From Pusillimonas sp. (GTDB lineage: Bacteria; Pseudomonadota; Gammaproteobacteria; Burkholderiales; Burkholderiaceae_B), in NCBI RefSeq assembly GCF_029263785.1, contig NZ_JAJUFE010000001.1, forward strand, positions 80,459-144,458: a stretch of 64,000 nt of DNA, in the 5' to 3' direction. Numbering within the stretch: the stretch's first letter is position 1; each line of letters opens with the position of its first letter. Both the position numbers and the translations under genes were made by a program. Below the pieces are notes generated by a model. The model was not told the origin of the DNA, did not search any database, and saw only the letters and a program-made list of their open reading frames with translations. This document shows positions 59,691 to 64,000 of this stretch, one piece after another.

Positions 59691-61358
59691 ATGCTAGAAG
59701 GAGTCGTCCCTTTTCCACCCGACTTTGCACGCCGATACCGAGAAAAAGGATATTGGCAAGATAAATCGCTGGCGCAGGAGTTTCGGGTGGTGCTGCAAAA
59801 ATACGCGGATCGGATTGCTGTCATCGATGGAGCCCGGCAATACACCTATTGCCAACTCGATGAAGAATCCAACCGCCTGGCATTGAACCTTCTTGACCTG
59901 GGGCTGCAACCACTGGATCGCGTCGTAGTACAGCTTCCCAATGTGGCGGAGTTTGTCATTCTTTACCTCGCACTCCAGAAGATCGGCTGCATTCCCATCG
60001 CTGCGCTTTCGAGTCACCGCTTTCTGGAGGTCAGCCAGTTTGTCTCGCTTTCCGGCGCGGTGGCGTGCGTCAGTCCCGAAAAGCAAGGTGAATTTGATTT
60101 TCAGGAAATGATCGCTCGCGTGCAGCAACAAAGTCCGTGCCTTAAGCACGGCATTATTCTGGGAACTGCCCGACAGGGATTTCAATCCCTGCGCGAACTG
60201 ATAAGCAAGACGCCCACACGCGGCCCCAAAACGCTGGAACAGATCCAGATCGATCCTACCGACCCCGCTGTGTTCCAGCTTTCCGGCGGTACTACCGGGG
60301 TTCCAAAGCTGATTCCCCGCACCCACAACGATTATGCGTACAACTCCAAGATTGCGGCAAAAACTTGCCGTATCGAGGGGCATCACGTCCTTCTGGTCGT
60401 TCTGCCAATTGCTCACAATCTTCCACTGGCCTGCCCAGGTATCCAGGGCTTCATGTTCCAGGGAGCCAAGGTAGTGCTGTCGGCAAGTACACGTCCTCAG
60501 GACATCTGCGCTGCCATACAAGAGCACGGTGTGACACACATCAAGGTTGTGCCGGCCCTGCTCATCCGGCTGCTGAATGACCCATCCATCAGCAAATACG
60601 ATCTCTCATCGCTTCAAGTGATTCAGAGCGGAGGGCAACGACTGCAGCCCGAAGTACGTTTGCTGGCTCGCAAGCTCATCCCGAATGCCTTCATCCAGGA
60701 GAACTTCGGCATGGGTGAAGGCATGCTGTTCTTCGTTCGCCACGACGACCCCGAGGATGTGCGCCTGGAAACCGTTGGCAGCCCCGTGTGCGAAGACGAC
60801 GAAGTACGTATCGTGGACGAGGACGGCATTGACGTTCCTTTCGGTGAAACCGGCGAAATGTGGTGCAGGGGGCCCTATACGCTGCGAGGCTACTTTGGCG
60901 TCCCCGAGTACAACAAAACCGCCTTTACTCCCGATGGCTTCTACAAATCGGGCGATCTGATGCGGCAGCACCCTTCAGGGCGGTATATGGTCGAGGGTCG
61001 CCGCAAGGACCTTATCAATCGCGGTGGTGAAAAAATCAGCGCCGAAGAAATCGAGAACCTGATCCTGTCGCATCCATCCGTCAAGAACGTTGCGTGTGTG
61101 CCCATTCCTGATCCCGATATGGGCGAGCGGATGTGCGCGTGCGTTGTATTGCACGAAGGCGCCAGCCTCGATTTCGATTCACTCAAGTCCTACCTGATCG
61201 AAAAAGAAATCGCCAAATACAAGCTGCCCGAGCGCCTGGAAATAATGGATGACTTTCCGCTTTCAACCTTTGGAAAGGTCTCAAAAAAGAAACTGCGCGA
61301 AATGATCACCGAAAAAATTAACGTAGAACAACGCGGTCAAGCCTCTGCCGCGCAATAA
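59691..61358 (+). CDS. EntE-like aryl-acid:AMP ligase, probably salicylate type
   Basis: ANL-superfamily enzyme activating an aromatic acid as its adenylate, then possibly to CoA. The 555 residues align well with EntE: PPDFARRYREKGYWQDKSL, FQLSGGTTGVPKLIPRTHND (P-loop, about 195-214), NFGMGEG, INRGGEKISAEEIENL and the catalytic lysine in STFGKVSKKK (Lys529). The pocket reads AHNLPLACPG (241-250): the HN pair is typical of hydroxybenzoate ligases, and Cys248 stands where I recall Ser in dihydroxybenzoate and Cys in salicylate enzymes. No carrier protein or NRPS is nearby, so a catabolic CoA ligase is more likely than a siderophore enzyme. AGGAGG precedes the ATG. Confidence 0.9.
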   Translation: MLEGVVPFPPDFARRYREKGYWQDKSLAQEFRVVLQKYADRIAVIDGARQYTYCQLDEESNRLALNLLDLGLQPLDRVVVQLPNVAEFVILYLALQKIGCIPIAALSSHRFLEVSQFVSLSGAVACVSPEKQGEFDFQEMIARVQQQSPCLKHGIILGTARQGFQSLRELISKTPTRGPKTLEQIQIDPTDPAVFQLSGGTTGVPKLIPRTHNDYAYNSKIAAKTCRIEGHHVLLVVLPIAHNLPLACPGIQGFMFQGAKVVLSASTRPQDICAAIQEHGVTHIKVVPALLIRLLNDPSISKYDLSSLQVIQSGGQRLQPEVRLLARKLIPNAFIQENFGMGEGMLFFVRHDDPEDVRLETVGSPVCEDDEVRIVDEDGIDVPFGETGEMWCRGPYTLRGYFGVPEYNKTAFTPDGFYKSGDLMRQHPSGRYMVEGRRKDLINRGGEKISAEEIENLILSHPSVKNVACVPIPDPDMGERMCACVVLHEGASLDFDSLKSYLIEKEIAKYKLPERLEIMDDFPLSTFGKVSKKKLREMITEKINVEQRGQASAAQ

Positions 61359-61381
61359 ACCCCGATTGAACGGAAGGCCTT

Positions 61382-62224
61382 ATGAGAATCATCGATTTGC
61401 ACTGCTACCCCAATACACAAGAGTGGATTTCCTGCCAGCAGCCCTATGTCGACGCGTTGGCCCAGTACTGGAATCGTCCCTGGACACCAAAAACTGAAGA
61501 AGAGGTGGTAAAGGATTTTACCGACGCAGGGGTCGAAGCCGTCCTTGTTGCTCTTGACCTTGAAACCACAGTGGGAACGCCGCCCTGCTCTAACGAGTAT
61601 GTGCACGGCATGTGGAAGCGAAACGAAGGACGAATCATCCAGGCGTGGGCTGCGGTCGAGCCCGCAAAAGGAGAAATAGCCATACGTCAGGCGCGACAGG
61701 CCATACAGGAGTTCGGCATGATTGGGTTCCATTTTCATCCCATCATGCAGCATTTCTCGGTGGACGACCGCCGTTATTACCCCCTGTTTGAAGAAATTGC
61801 TCACCTCGGGGCCGCTGTCATGATTGACGTCGGCACCACGGGCATGGGGGCGGGAATGCCAGGAGGCATGGGCGCAGTCATTCGTCACGCCCACCCGGCT
61901 GCCATCGATCAGTTGGCGGCCGATTTTCCAACCCTCAAGATCATCATGGCTCACCCGGGCTGGCCATGGGTCGATGAAACCACGGCCGTCGCACTTCACA
62001 AGGGGAATGTCTACTGGGAGATGTCGGGCTGGGCACCGAAATACTTCTGGCCGCAGCTTAAAGTAGATATGCGCAGCCGTTTACAGGACAAGATCATGTT
62101 TGGCAGCGACTACCCCAGCATGCCCTACGAACGGCTGTTGCGAGAATGGGCGGAACTCGGATACAGCGACACCATCATGGAAAAGATTTTCCACGGCAAC
62201 GCCGAGCGGATACTCGGCCTGTAA
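61382..62224 (+). CDS. Amidohydrolase-2 family protein
   Basis: A 280-residue TIM-barrel metal-dependent hydrolase/decarboxylase family member (ACMSD/gamma-resorcylate decarboxylase superfamily). Family landmarks are IIDLHCYPN at the N terminus, FHFHPIMQHF, IIMAHPGWPWVDE (metal histidine on strand 5) and KIMFGSDYPSMPYERLL (metal aspartate on strand 8). The usual HxH on strand 1 reads HCY, so one metal ligand seems replaced. It is 24 bases after the ligase and surely co-transcribed. It could hydrolyse or decarboxylate a ring-derived intermediate; the reaction is unknown. Confidence 0.9.
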   Translation: MRIIDLHCYPNTQEWISCQQPYVDALAQYWNRPWTPKTEEEVVKDFTDAGVEAVLVALDLETTVGTPPCSNEYVHGMWKRNEGRIIQAWAAVEPAKGEIAIRQARQAIQEFGMIGFHFHPIMQHFSVDDRRYYPLFEEIAHLGAAVMIDVGTTGMGAGMPGGMGAVIRHAHPAAIDQLAADFPTLKIIMAHPGWPWVDETTAVALHKGNVYWEMSGWAPKYFWPQLKVDMRSRLQDKIMFGSDYPSMPYERLLREWAELGYSDTIMEKIFHGNAERILGL

Positions 62225-62226
62225 GT

Positions 62227-62868
62227 TTACTTGGCGGGATTCAGCCCATTTATATAAATACGGAAGTGCTTGCGCAAAGTCGCAAGCCCTTCCTTGAGAT
62301 CGGGATCATCTTCGGAAATCCATAAGCGCACAGCACCGGCGTATACATAAAACAGCCCCAATGCAATAGTGGCCGGATTCTCGCGAGAGTGGATCCGGCC
62401 CTTCTTTTGCGCCTCGACAACAAGTTGTCGCACGGTGTCGATAACACGCAGCCGGTTGTCATTGAACTCGCCTGACAGTTTGCCGTGTCGATAAAAAGTC
62501 AGCTCTCGCAGCAATATGCGAGACAAAGTGGGGTTGCCCGCAAAGTCTTCGTACAGAAATGAAAAGAAAGAAACCAGTTGTTCGAGCAGCGATTTTCGAG
62601 GGCTGATGGCCTGCTGTGCCCGATGCTGGATATCGTTGAGGTGATCGACGTAGATGAGGAAAATGAGATCCCGCTTATCGTCGGCATAATTGAACAATGT
62701 GCCCAAACCCACTCGAGCACGCTTGGCAATATCACGCGTTGTGGCCGCGTCGTACCCCAGCTCGGTAAAAAGCTCTCGTGCCGCAGCTTTGATGCGCGAC
62801 AACTTTTCCAGTTTATTTTGTTCCCGCAAACCCAGGACGGGCGCATCGGCTTCGCCGCTATTGTTCAT
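62227..62868 (-). CDS. TetR family transcriptional regulator
   Basis: A 213-residue regulator with an N-terminal TetR DNA-binding domain: SRIKAAARELFTELGYDAAT then TRDIAKRARVGLGTLFNYAD (about 24-65), and a ligand-binding C-terminal domain. It converges on the amidohydrolase gene with two bases between stops. A TGAACAAGTTCA palindrome lies 132 bases upstream and related sites are at the SDR and ligase promoters, so it is the likely repressor of this module and of itself. The start at 62868 is an ATG without a clear ribosome site; the frame extends to a TTG at 62910. Confidence 0.93.
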   Translation of the reverse strand: MNNSGEADAPVLGLREQNKLEKLSRIKAAARELFTELGYDAATTRDIAKRARVGLGTLFNYADDKRDLIFLIYVDHLNDIQHRAQQAISPRKSLLEQLVSFFSFLYEDFAGNPTLSRILLRELTFYRHGKLSGEFNDNRLRVIDTVRQLVVEAQKKGRIHSRENPATIALGLFYVYAGAVRLWISEDDPDLKEGLATLRKHFRIYINGLNPAK

Positions 62869-63000
62869 ATATAGGATTGACTTGTTTTGGTCGTGGTTAA
62901 AAACCGGCAACTACGAAAAGCTCCGCCTCGAATATGAGCATGCCCAAAAATGTCGGCGATGCGCTACAGGCAGCAGATACTTTATCCTGTAACCCCAAAA

Positions 63001-63012
63001 TGAACAAGTTCA
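63001..63012. promoter_or_regulatory. TetR-type operator, copy 3 (upstream of tetR)
   Basis: TGAACAAGTTCA, the same half-sites as copies 1 and 2 with an AA centre. It is in the 314-base gap between the argE-like gene and tetR (62869-63182). In that gap I otherwise see only the argE terminator and no convincing promoter boxes or small gene. Confidence 0.6.
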
Positions 63013-63149
63013 AAAAATAGTTGGAGCACTTATCCGGCATGATGGCTCGTTGCGAGCCGGAGCGCCTGAGCGCGTTGCTGACACCCACCAGGCCAAGCAG
63101 AACATGGCGCCCCGGCATACGCCCTGACCAGTTCGGTTAGTCAGCCGAA

Positions 63150-63175
63150 GAAAAGGCGGAGCGAACCACCCTTTC
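63150..63175 (-). terminator. Probable terminator after the argE-like gene
   Basis: On the minus strand GAAAGGGTGG and CCGCCTTTTC form a ten-pair stem with two wobble pairs around a six-base loop, with the T-run inside and just after the 3' arm, seven bases past the stop codon. Confidence 0.5.
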
Positions 63176-63182
63176 TGACTCA

Positions 63183-64000
63183 TCAAGCCTGGTGCAGATG
63201 GTGTGCCAAACGAAGAAGCATGGCGTCGCATGCCTCCAATTGCTCGATCGCGACGAACTCGTCGGGTTTGTGGCCCTGATCCATACTGCCTGGCCCACAA
63301 ATTACCGCCGGAATGCCCGCCTGATCAAACAGGCCCCCTTCGCTGCCAAAAGCTACCGTGCTGAACTCGGAGAAACCTGTAATGGCCGCTAGCAATTGCG
63401 CTGCCTCGCTATCCGGTGGCGTGGCCAGACCAGGGTACTCAGCAAGCCTTTCAAATGTAATAGCGGTCTGCGCGCTGACCGCCTGCATCCGTGGAAGTAA
63501 TTCATTCTTTGCATAGCTTTCCAGCCTGGCGTGAACCGCCTGCGGATCGAACCCCGGCAATGCGCGCACCTCAAAATCGAATTCGCACTCTGCGGGAACA
63601 ATGTTGAGTGCTCGCCCCCCCTTGATCAAGCCGGTTTGTATCGTCGAATACGGGGGATCGAATCGATCGTCGTGAAGCGCGGGATGAGCCAGGTCGCGGG
63701 CGATATCGCCGAGATGGCAGATCAGCTTTGCGGCATACTCGATAGCATTGACGCCCTGCGGAGCGTAAGCGGAATGGCAGGCTGCGCCATGGACTTTGCA
63801 GCGCATGGCCAGCTTGCCTTTATGCCCCAGCACCGGTTGCAAGGAGGTGGGCTCGCCTATAAGGCACAAGGCAGGTTTATTGCTGCGCTTTTCCAGCTCG
63901 GCCAACATGGAACGAACACCCAGGCAGCCTACCTCTTCGTCATAAGAAAACGCCAGATGCACCGGCCGGGCAAGCGGCTTCGATAAAAAGACAGGAAGCA
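63183..64000 (-). CDS. argE: Acetylornithine deacetylase (ArgE/M20 family), 5' end outside the window
   Basis: Partial gene: the frame stays open to the right edge of the window, where it reads LPVFLSKPLARPVHLAFSYD, so the N-terminal third is missing. The visible 272 residues contain the catalytic SYDEEVGCLGVRSML (general-base Glu), CLIGEPTSLQPVLGHKGKLA, the M20 dimerisation domain and the metal histidine in GHKPDEFVAIEQLE. The GEPT and SYDEEVGCLG signatures support ArgE, which makes ornithine from N-acetylornithine. Related M20 deacetylases of other N-acyl compounds cannot be excluded. Confidence 0.9.
   Translation of the reverse strand, partial: LPVFLSKPLARPVHLAFSYDEEVGCLGVRSMLAELEKRSNKPALCLIGEPTSLQPVLGHKGKLAMRCKVHGAACHSAYAPQGVNAIEYAAKLICHLGDIARDLAHPALHDDRFDPPYSTIQTGLIKGGRALNIVPAECEFDFEVRALPGFDPQAVHARLESYAKNELLPRMQAVSAQTAITFERLAEYPGLATPPDSEAAQLLAAITGFSEFSTVAFGSEGGLFDQAGIPAVICGPGSMDQGHKPDEFVAIEQLEACDAMLLRLAHHLHQA

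Noticed and set aside
59691..61358. Siderophore-biosynthesis EntE
   Set aside because: No isochorismate pathway, carrier protein or NRPS gene is nearby, and the neighbours look catabolic; kept only as an alternative for the biochemical reaction.

Overview
This window looks like chromosomal DNA of a Burkholderiales betaproteobacterium, most likely Alcaligenaceae (Bordetella/Pusillimonas/Achromobacter-like). The reasons are the dense GC-rich coding, the combined odh-lpd / maeB / gltA-sdh / mdh-prpCD-acn block, an EarP plus Arg32-type EF-P pair, a DUF2863 protein, and a candidate sucA leader RNA, a motif known from Burkholderiales. No phage, integrase, IS transposase or CRISPR array was seen. 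All assignments come from reading the sequence; no database search was run.

Layout. (1) 1-5.5 kb: tex, a small unknown gene, trpS with an unusual C-terminal extension, zapE. (2) 5.5-30 kb: a near-complete TCA-cycle supercluster. It holds lpdA-odhB-odhA, maeB, gltA-sdhE-sdhB-sdhA-sdhD-sdhC with a GntR/UTRA regulator, mdh, prpC-prpD, a small GNAT, acnB and acnA. The same 19-bp palindromic site lies in the gntR/mdh intergenic region and upstream of acnB, next to a promoter-like sequence each time, so the GntR protein probably controls the block. A 38-bp perfect inverted repeat enclosing 155 bp sits between maeB and gltA. (3) 30-33.5 kb: DUF2863, earP-efp, DUF1178. (4) 33.7-45.6 kb: a yejABEF-type oligopeptide ABC importer behind a nuclease gene and an aidB-like gene, then DUF423, adenine deaminase, cold-shock protein, 3-methyladenine glycosylase and DUF3293. 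(5) 45.7-51.6 kb: an AsmA-type protein, a decaying 12-bp tandem array, and a PhnCDE-like importer with a double-length permease. (6) 51.8-54.4 kb: lipocalin, small cysteine-rich protein, DUF333 lipoprotein, tRNA-Arg(ACG), and a phosphoribosyltransferase-HAD fusion. (7) 54.4-62.9 kb: a catabolic-looking region with an FMN-dependent 2-hydroxyacid oxidase, a TRAP transporter (dctPQM), an SDR, an EntE-like aryl-acid:AMP ligase, an amidohydrolase and a TetR regulator. (8) The right edge holds the 3' part of an argE-like M20 deacetylase.

The most interesting part is region 7. Three copies of the palindrome TGAACWWGTTCA/T lie in front of the SDR, the ligase and the tetR gene. At the first two the palindrome directly follows a sigma70-like promoter (TTGCCA-17-TAAAGT and TTGACA-17-TAAACT). 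The ligase has an AHN...C pocket motif that recalls salicylate-activating enzymes, but no siderophore genes are nearby. This suggests a TetR-repressed aryl-acid degradation module whose exact substrate and route are unknown.
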